NCBI GenBank assembly: GCA_949130495.1
Contig: OX422221.1
Span: 29,090,917-29,154,916 of the forward strand
Reading direction: 5' to 3'
Origin: Sambucus nigra
Taxonomy: Eukaryota > Streptophyta > Magnoliopsida > Dipsacales > Adoxaceae
DNA: 64,000 nt
A program made the translations under genes and the position numbers. Below are positions 1 to 11,247 of this stretch, one piece after another. Position 1 is the first letter of the stretch, and each line of letters starts with the position of its first letter. The notes beneath the pieces were generated by a model. It saw only the letters and a list, made by a program, of their open reading frames with translations, was not told where the DNA came from and searched no databases.

Positions 1-2505
1 TTCAACACACTTGGCTCTACATTTTAAACCATTACACTTGATTTATTCGAACTCATACCTTTACCGAAAATTAACCATTTCATTCATTTCAATACACTTT
101 ATTATTTTCATTAAAATCAATACATGCATTCACTGTGTTAGATTATACTTATTTAATCTTAAAAATCCTTTTTACAACACATTCTTGTCTTAAATATGGG
201 TTTAACCATTTAGGTTTCTTAACCACCTAATTACCAACTTTCTTTACCCTTTTTCCTTATCTTATGGACATCGGTAGATTTATGCATTAACTTGTCCATT
301 TCACCTTCACCGAAACATTTATTATATTTCTCAACGTTAGGTTGTATTAACACATTTTACCACACAACCCATTTCTTGATATGCTCCATATTTCCTTTAT
401 CTTTTCTTGAAATCTTCCAATACCGCATACTTACACAGTCTCCACACCGACGGTAATGCGCACCATATGTTTTTGCCAGTGATTTCGAGCTTTTCACCCG
501 AAGGATTCATACCCTTCTTACTTTATCCCGGTGTCATTCGAGTACCTTTTAATGTGTTTTAACATTATACAAATGTCCACATTATTCCACTTATCTTTTT
601 TACTCGGCCGAAGCCAAAAACTCGAGACTTTACCACCCCATTTTGTGTTACACTTTAAAATTTTTCCATTTCATTTCCTTTATGTTTTAACCTTGATTTT
701 TATTCCAAAAATCATATTCATTTAGTACCACTTTGTGTAACACCATTTCCAACATTTTTATTTCATAAAAATGTTCCACTTTAAGTAAAATTACCATTTT
801 ACCCATTTGTTTCCAAAATCACTTTTTACTCCATTTTCACAAGTGTTAATTTCACCAAAAATACTATCAAGTTATTCATACTAAGTTCTTAAGTGTTTTA
901 ATCCCTTTAACACCTTTCTACTCTTGGAGTAATCTTTTACTTGATTGAAAACACTTTTACACCTTTAATCCCATAAGTGTTAATATTTCACAACATTAGT
1001 AAGTTATACTCACTAACCATTTCTTGTTTACCCATTAACACTTAATACTTTTTATTAATATTTCCCAAGTACACATTATGCCTTTTAGTCCCAATTATAC
1101 ATACTTTGAAGACTAAAATTCCAAATTTTATTATTTCTTGTTTAAACCCAACAAAATCTTCTTTACACTAGTTTATACATTCTATGTTAAAATATTAAAA
1201 GTTTATATGCATGAGAAGATTAAATTTAAACCCAAAATCCTACTACATTGTTTAAACATATTTATCAATATGAAAAATCATTATACTTGCAAAAATACAT
1301 TTTTCATCCATAAAGACATTATTATTTCTTCAATCCTCAACAAATGTCTATTTTTCATAAAACATTCATTTTTTGCAAGAACTTTGAAATATTTTCATTC
1401 CACCATTTTTTCAACAAAATCGCTTCATTTACCAACATTTTATTTCATAAAATGTTTTTCATAAAAATTGCTAGAAAATACACCCTTTTTCATAAAACAT
1501 CAACTTACATTATTTCAAAATCCTGAAATAATTATCCATTCTATATTTTTGACAAAAATGATATTTTTCAAACATTCTTACTCCATAAAAATATTTATTA
1601 TCTTATACACAACAATTATATCGTTAAACTAAATACACCCTACTTAAATAATCTAACTACAAGACTATAAAGGCAAAAATGACATTCTTACAATAAGAGT
1701 ATGGTTACCCACCTCTAATGGCTTCTAATTGTGGTGTTGGTGTAGGAGGAGCAACCCCCACCTTCAAAGGTTACCAATGCATCCTCCAAAGCTCCAAGCT
1801 AAGAACTCCTTCAACTCCATTAAAACCCACATCATCTTCTCGAAGAAAACTCCCAAATCTAACTCCAAAAGTCGTAGCTCTATTTTGTCCATAGTGGAAA
1901 TGGGTATTTTGGTCCAAATATGGCGGAACACACCCTGGAAATGGTGGTTTAAGGTTAGTGGTGGGTGGTTGTCGAAGACCACCCACCTCTTCTTTTCTCT
2001 ATCACTCTCTCTCCCCTTCTTCCACTTCTCACAACACAAAAAAACACCCAATGCACCCGGAAAAACCCTTATAAACCCCTCACAACACCAAAAATCATGT
2101 TCTACCCTTGATGAACTGATATTGGCTCGACAACACACCAATTCAACGCTCCAAAACGTGACAATGCACAAGGGCAATTCGATTCAAAATATCGACCAAT
2201 GTTGTTTGAACGACTTAACATAGGTCGTTCGAACAACTTAAGCTACGTCATTCAAAATGTTCTTCTAAGGACCCTTCTAGTGACCTACTACTGTAAACCA
2301 GTATCACGTCATTAGCTTTTAATGACCCTTCTAACGACTTGTGTATTGTCGTTCAAACGACATCCCTCGTCGATTGTACGACCCTATTTCTTTTTTTCCA
2401 TTTTTCTCCAACTTTTCACCTTCAATTCCTCCATATTTATAATTAACTCCTCCTTAATATTCATTAAAATATAATTTAATTAATTGACTGGAGAGGGATA
2501 TTACA
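1..2505 (-). mobile_element. Probable long LTR of a gypsy-type element, left end outside window
   Basis: Read on the minus strand, the right edge starts TGTAATATCCC and is preceded by the purine tract GAGGAAAGTT, the same arrangement as the 3' LTR starts at 8296 and 14354. Just outside the edge the plus strand reads ggaattttatcctcaaaattc, which parallels ggaatttcgtcccgaaattc outside those two LTRs. The first 1.7 kb is very poor in G on the plus strand. Around 2190-2390 there are self-complementary GTCGTTCGAAC-type words like those in the other long LTRs. No convincing coding region is seen. The left end lies outside the window, so the length is at least 2.5 kb. The LTR reading is an inference. 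Confidence 0.4.
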
Positions 2506-3431
2506 AACTTTCCTCATTGGGGAATTTTATCCTCAAAATTCTTGTTCCATTAATCCTCAAACTCATGGGGTCCACCAAATTCCATCCTAAGTCCTTGAAA
2601 TCCTTCAAGATGATTCATTGGAGTCCTTAGCATTAAAAATGAAAAATATTTAACCCGCAACATGCTTTAGTACTCACTATTTCGTCAACCGAGTCACTAC
2701 GCATTTTACCCAGAGTCTCCACTCGCCTTATGATCAAGCTCAAACCATTTCTAGAAATACATATGCTAGTACCTAAGGTATATCGGCGCTTCTATGGGCA
2801 AACCCTTTCTACGGGTCAGCGCTCACCCAAAGCAATTGCGATACAACTATCAGTCGTATATACCAACAAAAATCAATTTCTAGCTTAGGATCGCACATGC
2901 TGTGTCTCACAAATTCCCTGGTTATTCTGATTATATAATTCCACTGAATTTTTCGATAACCACACCATGTCATTCTCTCTCTCCATGGATGAATAAATCC
3001 ATCAAATCATTATTGTATGCCCAGTTCACACCTTTCGATGTGTCACTCTGATGAAGTTAACACTACCTTAGTTGTCTCATCCTTGAGTACTCACCTAGTG
3101 TCACTTTAATCCACTCACCATGGAAAAACAACATCATATGCTAATTTTTTCGCGATTTACAACACTATGCTATATCCTCGAATCATTATCCCTCTCTTCA
3201 TACATGAGCCATTGACTTTCAAGCGAACCATTCGAGAGTCCATTAGTCTAAAAGGAGATTGATGCCATGAACAAATCGAGTGGCCAAAAGCGTTGCCACC
3301 CATATGAAAAAATTTAAGCAATAGCAAGAATACCTCAAATGAGTGCACCCAGTGATCGAGATACTTTGACTAAACCCAGCCCACGCTCTCCTGAGCTTAA
3401 TCAAGTAGAACCATGGCTTGGTACCAATCTG
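2506..3431 (-). mobile_element. Remnant internal region between two decayed LTRs, with a PBS-like site
   Basis: At 3402-3430 the plus strand reads tagaaccatggcttggtaccaatc, followed by tgagtcacc. This matches, base for base over much of its length, the junction at 17936-17969 (tagaacctgatgctctgataccact, then tgagacacc), which is a clear initiator-tRNA primer-binding site beside an LTR end. The stretch would then be a roughly 0.9-kb internal remnant of a minus-strand gypsy element. It has no recognisable gag or pol domain. Confidence 0.3.
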
Positions 3432-4816
3432 AGTCACCACACAAGTGAGAATACTGAATCTCGATTATCGAGACCAAAAAGGAACACACTTGAGTCAGAG
3501 AGATAAGAAATCGTCCCAAGGAATTTCACCCATAGGCAATTGATTATGACTTACGAAAGAGAACATATACCATATACTAGAAGTCATACCACTCACTCAC
3601 AGAACTATCAGCGAGTACTAATTTTGGCCATATGCCCTGGCCTGGGTTACTAGTCGTGAAGAATCGAATCTCAACTATTTATTCCCAATGCGATCGCAAT
3701 TTATGAATTAGTAGCTCTTGAGTAATTCAATGCCTGACTTCCTTCCTTGGGATCAAGGCCCTACCTTTCACAAACTAGGCATAAATGAATCATTTTGGTT
3801 GGTAGTTACTTTATGCCTTATCTATACGGACCATATCCAAAAACTAGTGACGATGTCACCAACCAATTACACCAAGTTTATTGTCTTCTTTAACATATCA
3901 TGATTGAATCCTAAATTCCTCATCTATTACTTGGCTCAAGTGAAACACTCACCTAACCGTGTCCTTCGACCACACTAGGTTACCAACAAACTCACTATCC
4001 ATTTTCACCCACACAAAATTCATGTGAAATCTTCGTGACGACCACGCCCGCCATAATTGGTACCCTAAGGGTAATTAGCATCACATCGCGCTACATCTTC
4101 TAACCCGTACCAACTTGGCAAGACGTGAGAGTTTCTAATCCTTACATTATGAAGGACACTCTAGCATATATTGTTGACACCCTAACATAACAATCATGTT
4201 TCGATGATACTCCACCTTAGTCGCCATTTGCAAGACTCCACATGGCGTCATCACTCTAATCCTAGAATACTTTTTCTAGTATGTCGCGAAACCGAGTATC
4301 ATCGCACCCATACTAGTCATTCCATAACATGCGAGCATCACTCCTAAAAGGATACAACTATTATCCTACCTTAGGGATTTCACCACCCATCTGTGTTGAT
4401 TGGGAAGCCATATCCGACATGTACACCATGAGACTGTTAATCTGGGATCATCATCCGACACTCAATATTATCATTACTAGAATGCTATATCCTCTTCTTA
4501 CCGAACTTAATTGGTCTCCTACGAACACCAAACATATATCATGTGAGAGCCCCAAAATTTGATGATTTCATCGTCTACATCTTTATCATCTTAAGTGCAC
4601 TATTCCAAACTTTCCATACCCACATCGACATTACTTGGTGCTTACAAAGACACTAGTCCATGAGCTTCTAACGATAGTATACCTTAATCCACGAACACCT
4701 CAATACATCAAAAAATTGACACCTCAAGATATTGTATCGACTTACCTTAGATCAGGATGTGAGATAAGGGACTTAGAAGCCTCTAGTATCTCAATTTAAG
4801 TCTTGATTACACAACC
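3432..4816. other. Non-coding stretch, possibly the 3' part of a decayed LTR
   Basis: This follows the PBS-like site at 3402-3430, so it may be the end of a minus-strand 5' LTR whose outer end is lost. The open frames in it (for example 3718-3903 and 4329-4562) show no known domain and no sign of selection for coding. No RNA gene or clear repeat was seen. Confidence 0.25.
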
Positions 4817-5271
4817 AAGGTGGAGAATTATTAGAATTGGTGGTTGTTAATTGACTATGACAACGGGACACACACGAGTGGGTGACTTATGCCAAGTGGG
4901 GTTAGCGGTTAGTAATTTTATTAGGTTGTTATGTAGTAAAGGACTATATATAGCTCGTATATCAGTTTTGTAAAATAGATTTCTGAAATATCTTAGTGGC
5001 TCTTCTTGTAACAGCAACTCTGTGAGGTTAGGTTGTAATTAATATTCTTCAAAGGCGTCCCGTATATGTAGGCATAGTTAATGGCTGAACCACGTAACCT
5101 ATGATTGTATGCTGAGATTATTTCTTTTGAACCTTTTTTCTTATGAGTGATTATTTTTATTAATTCTTGGTGTGAAACTCTACAGTCATCGTTGGCCAAA
5201 AGTGGGATAGATGCTTAGATATGGGATGCAAACTACGTGCGCAAGGATTTTCGTTGGAATCTTGGTTCTGC
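4817..5271 (+). mobile_element. Ty1/copia-type polypurine tract and LTR (probable 3' LTR)
   Basis: AAGGTGGAGAAT at 4817-4828 is the usual copia polypurine tract, and it is followed at once by TATTAGAATTGGTGG, where the expected LTR start is TGTTAGAATT. The first dinucleotide has changed from TG to TA. Inside there is a TATA-like word (GACTATATATAGC, near 4942) and the phrase GGCTGAACCACGTAA near 5082, which resembles the 3' part of plant copia LTRs. The right edge near CTGCA at 5271 is a guess. No matching 5' LTR or pol domain was found upstream, so it is a solo or truncated LTR. Confidence 0.45.
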
Positions 5272-5341
5272 AATAATGTACGGTGAATGATTGGGATACG
5301 AACCGATTTGTCAATTATCCTTGTTGTCAGTTAGACCTTGT

Positions 5342-8296
5342 TGTGACACCCCGACTAATTAAATACCGGGTAGCTACTCCTTTACTAAATCAATACAAAA
5401 TGACAAGTTGGTTCAGTTAATAGCATCACTGTCGAAAATATTTTTATAATTACTAACCACCTAGTATTTAAAAGTAAATTGCCAAATTTTAAGTTAAGTC
5501 TGATTAACATGCAGTAAAAGAATAATGGAAGAACAACATAATCCATTCACCATAACGAAGAAATGAAATAACCAACAAATAGTAATAAGTCCGTAGGAAA
5601 ACTCCTCACAACAATCCCACAACTAAAAATAATATGACAAGTCTGAATCCTGAATTAATTACATGCCAGAAGTCTGAATAACCGAAATAAATGAAGTGTC
5701 TAAAAGAAATGGACGACATGCCCTAAAACTGATAAATGTTGAATATAGAGTCAAGATAGATGAAGCGTCTACAAGCAAAGTCATGTAACTTACACAAACA
5801 GCTACAGCTCGTCACCTGAATGAGGATCCTAAGCATGGTGTCCTTGTGGCTGGGCACCTAAAATGGTTTTTTACAAAAAGATAGATTTGAAAGCAAACGG
5901 GTCAGAGCCCGAAAGTGGAGAGTATGTTAAAAACAGCAAGTGCTTTAATAACATTTAAAATAATGAATACAAAATACATGTTAGGACGTGCTCTCACATG
6001 AAATACTGACCTCTTGTCTAACTGTGCACTCTTAACGTTCCTATACCCATTCATGTGTTTTCTCATGACTATCTAGTTCAAAAGAGTTTCTAACACTTCT
6101 ACTCGGTTCACGTTTTAATTCCAATCTTAACAATTAAATAGAGAGTTATACTTTAATTCTCAGAGTCCCAATTATTAACAAAACCATTTAATGATAACTG
6201 TCCCGTTTTTATCTTTTCATAAAGTTACAATAACTATACTCACAATTAAATATAGCAATTTTCGCTTCATTTAACCGTATATTATTCACATCATAAATAT
6301 ACAATACAAGCACCCCGAGACTAAGCTGCGGTGCACACATACTCTGCTATCCATCCCGGTACATTACGTACATAAGGATCACGTATTTCGAATCTCTCAG
6401 GAATCGTTCTCAGATAACCGCATCACAAACAATGGAGGCGAACACAGTCACATCACATGGGTCACGCACATACCTATGCTTCCACGATCAACAGACTTAT
6501 TAACATCCCAATAAGTCCTTCTCTGACCTATGTTCATTGAGGTACCAATCTAAATCCGGGCAACACAAGGATTAGAGGGCCCTAAGCGAACGTAAAACCT
6601 CCCGTGATAGCAAGTATGGTAGGTATGTCATACACATAAAATCATATGCTAAGCATTCACACATCTTAGATATCTCAATATTAATAAAGGTATTCTCTAC
6701 ATCCTTATACCATTATTCCAATTTTATATCTATTTTAAGTCTCCTGATAATATAGAGTTTAAACTGTCGACACGTCACACGTCATAGTTCTTATACTTAA
6801 AACCTATCTTAAATAGATTATTCAGTTCCTATTATTCCCACATATAACATCATCATTCCTAAGGTCCTTACTTCTGCCCCGAACCTCATTTCATCAATTA
6901 TTCAAATTTACCCTTTTAACCCAAATATTATCTCACTTATCGAATTCCATAAGATTTAAAATAATTCCTCAAATTGAATTCTAATTAAGGTCCAAATTTC
7001 ATAGCCATGCCTCCTGGTCCTCCTTAAGTTTAAGGGTATTCATAAGGTCTCCAATAATATTTTCCAAGGGTTAACATCATTAAAATTTAAATAGGGAAAA
7101 CTTTACTCATTCTGGGAAGGTCGATCGATCGACCTTTACCTTCGATCGATCGATGGTGGTCGATCGATCGACTGATGAATGTCGATCGATCGAAAGCACC
7201 AGGTATAGCTACGGACTGCTTCGTTCTGCAGTTTTCAAATTATCACAAAACATCCTTTTAATTCATGAAACTCTAATATAACGTTATAATATCATCATAC
7301 AACCATCCCACAACATTGTTAACGTTCTAAAACCAATAATTCTTAAACCAAAGACTTTGTTTGGATCAAAACTTCATCAAGAACCCTAGTTTCCTATTTC
7401 TTTCAAGAACATTAATAAATCTCTTTTTAAATCCGTTTTTAAATCATCAAGGGTCATAATTCTGAATTCATAATTCGTCCAGAATGTTTCTACATACAGT
7501 CCCTAACATAGTTCATAGTTTTACATCTTCAAATTCATGGGTCTAATCAATCTTCCAAGATAAATTTGATAATTTCCTAAACATGGAAAAACATAGCATT
7601 AAATCAATTGGAATTAAACCACTTGCCTTAATCTTTCTCTGAATTTGAGGTTGAATCTTGAAGGTTGAATCTTTCCTCTCTCTCTCTCTGCAGAATTTTC
7701 CTCTTTCTATCTCTCTCTACAAGTTCTTCTCAAGGTGATAATGAAGGTGGGGTTGGTTTTTGCCAAGTTTTAAAGTTTCTAACTTCTACCGTAGCCCACT
7801 ACCTAAATTGGGGTTGGAAATGGCTTAGTGGGTTAAGACTAAGTTAGATTTTTAACTCTAATTTTCGTGGGTTTTAATTACCCAATTTCCGAAATTACCA
7901 AACTACCCTTTTACGTTGTCGGTATGGCCTAAAAATGCCCCGGGACCCAAACTAAACCCCCGGTTAGTGTTTTCTGACTATTTCTACCCTTCCGGACTCG
8001 TTGGCGCACTCAAAATGACCATACGGGTGATAAAAATAAAATTCACTTTTTAATTCAAATAAATATATTCCTGACGCGACTGTCACGCACGTCCCAACAA
8101 AATTTCTCAAATTGCCGTATTTCAATCTCGCGACAATTTCAATAGTTCCAATATTCATATATTGCCATACATACACATTATAATCAAATACTAACTCACA
8201 TTTCGTTAATATTTTATCCGGATTAATTCTCAATTAATTCACATTTAATTCAATTAATTCCCAAGAATAAATATCATAAAAATACGGGGTATTACA
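5342..8296 (-). repeat. 3' LTR of the Tekay-like element (about 2.95 kb)
   Basis: Its start (TGTAATACCCCG, read leftward from 8296) repeats the 5' LTR start at 8891, and about 200 bp after it align nearly base for base with 8693-8891. It follows the purine tract AGGGGGGAAGTA. Its last 120 bp (tgtgacaccccgactaatta on the plus strand) are related to the LTR edges at 11272 and 17961. A block of CGAT words lies at 7121-7196. Short open frames such as 7665-7847 and 7964-8233 are LTR sequence, not genes. Confidence 0.8.
7121..7196. repeat. Block of (CGAT)n palindromic words in the LTR
   Basis: Four clusters of overlapping TCGATCGATCGA words sit within about 75 bp, separated by short unlike spacers. 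Each cluster is its own reverse complement. A short distance downstream on the plus strand is ttctgcagttttc, in the place where other long LTRs of the window carry tctgcattttt. Confidence 0.8.
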
Positions 8297-8308
8297 TACT
8301 TCCCCCCT
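8297..8308 (-). other. Polypurine tract before the 3' LTR
   Basis: On the minus strand the sequence reads AGGGGGGAAGTA directly before the LTR start TGTAATACC. This is the primer site for plus-strand synthesis in LTR retrotransposons. The same tract precedes the 3' LTR at 14354. Confidence 0.75.
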
Positions 8309-8338
8309 AATAACAGAATTTCGTCCCGAAATTCGAAA

Positions 8339-8695
8339 CTAGAAAGTACCTGGTAAGAACAACTTTGGATAACGTTCGCGCATCTCATCATCGCGCTCCC
8401 ATGTGGACTCCTCGACATTATGATGTCGCCACTGAACACGCACTAACGGGACTATCTTTGACCGCAGTTTCCTCTCACTTCGGTCCAAAATAGAAATCGG
8501 CCCCTCCTCGTAGGAGCTATCAGGCTGGAGATCGATGTCCTCCAAAGCAATATGAGAATGAGCCAAATCATCTCTAAGATATTTCCTTAGCGAGGAAATA
8601 TGAAATACATCGTGAATCCGATGCAAATGCTCCGGTAACCCAAGTCTATACGCAACCGGTCCAATCCGCTCAATAATAGGAAATGGTCCCAACAA
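8339..8695 (-). pseudogene. Ty3/gypsy pol C-terminus: end of integrase plus chromodomain
   Basis: The frame encodes the last ~118 residues of a gypsy polyprotein. GPFPIIERIGPVAYRL near the start and HRIHDVFHISSLRKY after it are the conserved tail of gypsy integrases. ILDRSERKLR, then LVRVQWRHH and EESTWE, are the layout of the chromodomain that ends Tekay/Del-type polyproteins and is known in that family to guide integration towards marked chromatin. The frame is open to a normal end about 40 bp before the 3' LTR. Upstream it is cut at 8695, where the sequence jumps into 5' LTR sequence. There is no start codon and no catalytic D,D,E core, so it is a remnant. Confidence 0.85.
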
Positions 8696-8891
8696 AATTT
8701 CTCAAATTGCCATATTTCAATCTCGCGACAGTTTCAATAGTTCCAATATTCATATATTGCCATATATACACATTATAATCAAATACTAACTCACATTTAG
8801 TTAATATTTTATCCGGATTAATTCTCAATTAATTCACATTTAATTCAATTAATTTCCAAGAATAAATATCATAAAAATACGGGGTATTACA
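8693..8891 (-). repeat. Truncated 5' LTR (first ~200 bp)
   Basis: This repeats 8098-8296 with only a few differences and then stops abruptly where it meets the pol remnant. The shared word gtcccaacaaaatttctc occurs both at the junction (8688-8705) and inside the 3' LTR (near 8088), although only its first part would be expected in the pol reading. A deletion using this short identity explains the structure. Confidence 0.8.
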
Positions 8892-8896
8892 CTTGT

Positions 8897-9908
8897 ATAC
8901 ATAAGAAAAGCTCTGGGCTATCAGAATTGATGGTTCTGGGTTGAAAATTATCTTTTTGGCATGAATGCATCCGATTTGAAGTACTACAAAGCCTAAGGTT
9001 AAATTACGCACCAGAATGCTCTTTGGGGATAGTATGAAATCGAAAATGCCAGGGTTGTGCCACACCCTAAACCCAAATCATTGTCGGCCAAGGATGCCGC
9101 CTTGAGAGTGAACATCGTTTTGATACTAATTTGAAGTGTATGGAAGAATCGATTAAGAGAAACTACACAACAAAAATAACAACATTTAATGTGGGGAAAC
9201 ACCACTTTAGTACAAACAGAGCATTGGGGTTTCTCATGTCTTTGGCTTCCAAGTATCTGATATGTTAAATGGGTTTTACTTATTAATTCTGCTTAGGCTT
9301 AAGAGAAATCCTGACTAATAATTCATATTTTAATAAATTTTTTATATTGCTTTTAGAATTTAGGGGTTCATTTGTACGAATTTGTGGTTGTGTGAGATTA
9401 AGAGAAATCCTTACTAATAATCTTTATTTTTAATAATTTGATTGTTATATTGGTTTCAAACTTTTGGGGTTCATTTATTTGAATTTGGGTTTGTGTCGGA
9501 CTTTTTATGTTCCTTTCTATTTTTTTTAGCATTATAACTTGCATTAAGATTGTACGCATGGTAATAAATGGAGAATATGCATTTGCATTTTTTTCTTGGT
9601 TGTAATCAACTCTATCCATTTATATTTTGTGTTATTTTTCACATTTTTGGTGTTATATAGTCATGGATTTTGATCTATTTTCCCACCAATATATTGATAT
9701 GTAACTTAGAAACTATACAAGCCCATAAAAAAATACATTTAGTAAGAAATAATGACTATATTTGTATTTAATTATTATTTTTTGGATTTAACGTTTGCTT
9801 TATATGATTACGTACCATAATTAACTATAATTAGATAACAGGTTGTAACACATTTTCTATAATTAAATACTATAATACAAAATAAAATATATACAAAATA
9901 AAATCTAG

Positions 9909-9912
<4 letters not shown>
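8897..9912. other. AT-rich spacer with an approximately 99-bp imperfect tandem duplication
   Basis: No gene is supported. At 9300-9398 and 9399-9498 two imperfect copies lie in tandem, each starting aagagaaatcct and each including ggggttcatttgtacgaatttg or a close variant. The rest is plain AT-rich sequence. Confidence 0.6.
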
Positions 9913-9940
<28 letters not shown>

Positions 9941-9941
9941 A
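9913..9941. repeat. (TA)n microsatellite
   Basis: An uninterrupted TA run of about 29 bp. Confidence 0.95.
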
Positions 9942-10129
9942 GTGATGTCTTTTATAGGTAGCTTTGTCACGTGACTTTAAAATGTATTTGCAATTAAGAG
10001 AAACCCTTTCACACTTATTTCCTAAACCCGACCCTCTCTATATTCATATTTCTTTTTCTCTAACATTTTCACTTCATTTAAGAGATATCTCTTTAGATAC
10101 TTTGGCTTTTAATTTTCTAATGTGTATGT

Positions 10130-10132
<3 letters not shown>

Positions 10133-10208
<76 letters not shown>
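10133..10208. repeat. (CT)n(TA)n compound microsatellite
   Basis: About 34 bp of CT repeats pass directly into about 40 bp of TA repeats. The frame at 9964-10209 that ends in Ile-Tyr repeats is a product of this run. Confidence 0.95.
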
Positions 10209-10211
<3 letters not shown>

Positions 10212-10363
10212 CTCTTGTGGTGACTAGTCCGCATTTTAAGAATGCGGACCAGACATTTGTCACCTAACGGTGTGCCTAGAAATTATCGCCTAAATTATAG
10301 GCACACTCTCTCTCTCTTTTCTGGGCTCACCGCCAGGTAACACATGTTCGGTCCACACAAGAT
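10212..10363 (+). mobile_element. Foldback MITE, copy 1
   Basis: The ends are inverted repeats: CTCTTGTGGTGACTAGTCCG on the left and the complement of CGGTCCACACAAGA on the right, with the inner arms (catttgtcacct and ggtaacacatg) also pairing. The centre has a TCTCTC run. A second copy in the opposite orientation lies at 11073-11247. It begins two bases after a (TA)n run. No target duplication is clear and no superfamily can be assigned. Confidence 0.65.
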
Positions 10364-10367
10364 TAGG

Positions 10368-10372
<5 letters not shown>

Positions 10373-10414
<42 letters not shown>
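10373..10414. repeat. (TA)n microsatellite
   Basis: About 42 bp of uninterrupted TA. Confidence 0.95.
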
Positions 10415-10416
<2 letters not shown>

Positions 10417-10468
10417 GTCTTCATTATTTCTCTAAATCGACTACTTATTTCAAATAGTTTACGCATAA

Positions 10469-10584
10469 CATCACTATCATCGACGGCCAGTCTTTTGATC
10501 CTGTTGGTGGTATGTTTTTATTTATACATCACCACCGTCGACTACCAGCCTTTCGATCATGTTGTTGGTATGCTTTTATTTGTA
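10469..10584. repeat. Two-copy tandem duplication, period 58 bp
   Basis: catcactatcatcgacggcc at 10469 and catcaccaccgtcgactacc at 10527 start two copies that both run on to a ttggtatg..tttattt end. They differ at about ten positions. Confidence 0.7.
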
Positions 10585-11072
10585 ATTTTTAATTTACAAC
10601 TTGCTAGGGAGCACTGTGCTCTTTATTTTAATGTATTTTCACAAATACTTTGGTTGTAAATATTTATCTATACATAATAATATTGTTTTTGGTTTTCACT
10701 TTGGTGCATATATTTATCTATATATAAAAATATTGTGCTTGGTTTGTGAAATTTACGGATGGGTTTTTTGGGATTGAGACTTCAATTGGGTCAGATTGTG
10801 TAATATTGACTTGCCTTATCTTTCGATACTTGATTATTATAATGATTGGTGCTTTTGAAATATGTTTGCAACGTAGATATCGAATGATATGGTTTATAAT
10901 TTTCTCCTGTTGTAGTTGTGCTCTTATTATGATAAATATTTTAATAATCCTCTTATAGGTTGTTCTCTGGAGTTGACTCATGTAACTATTTCATCTAGGG
11001 AGAAATTATTGAGCTCAATTGGATATAGATTTGAGGTAGTCTCTTTGTATGCTATTAATATATATAGTCCTG

Positions 11073-11247
11073 CTCTTGTGCGGACCAGTTCGCATTTTAA
11101 GAGTGCGGACCGGACATGTGTCACCTGGCGGTGAGCCCAGAAAAGAGAGAGAGTGTGCGTATAATTTAGGCTATAATTTCTAGGCGCACCATTAGGTGAC
11201 ACATGTTCGGTCCGCATTCTTAAAATGAGGACTAGTCCGTACAAGAG
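11073..11247 (-). mobile_element. Foldback MITE, copy 2 (inverted relative to copy 1)
   Basis: The reverse complement of this stretch matches 10212-10363 along its whole length, including the central CT run and the arm pair caccgccaggtgacacatg. Both ends carry CTCTTGT as an inverted repeat, with arms of about 60 bp that could fold on themselves. The two copies enclose about 700 bp. Confidence 0.7.

Larger units (their letters stand above)
5342..8891 (-). mobile_element. Deleted Ty3/gypsy (Tekay-like chromovirus) element with CTTGT target duplication
   Basis: The element lies between CTTGT at 5337-5341 and CTTGT at 8892-8896. On the minus strand it starts TGTAATACCCCG (8891) and ends GGGGTGTCACA (5342). 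It consists of about 200 bp of the 5' LTR start, then directly the last part of pol, a purine tract, and a 3' LTR of about 2.95 kb. The primer-binding site, gag, protease, reverse transcriptase and most of integrase are gone. The perfect target duplication shows the outer ends are original, so the loss happened after insertion. Confidence 0.85.

Noticed and set aside
1729..2223. A 164-codon frame on the plus strand and a 137-codon frame on the minus strand over the same bases
   Set aside because: Neither has a recognisable domain. The region looks like LTR sequence with a CT-rich tract and palindromic words.
4942..5100. Possible host gene promoter with TATA
   Set aside because: The copia polypurine tract just upstream and the LTR-like phrase GGCTGAACCACGTAA make an LTR promoter more likely, and no gene follows.
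9964..10659. Open frames with Ile-Tyr and Ser-Leu repeats (9964-10209, 10369-10659)
   Set aside because: They are translations of (CT)n and (TA)n microsatellites.
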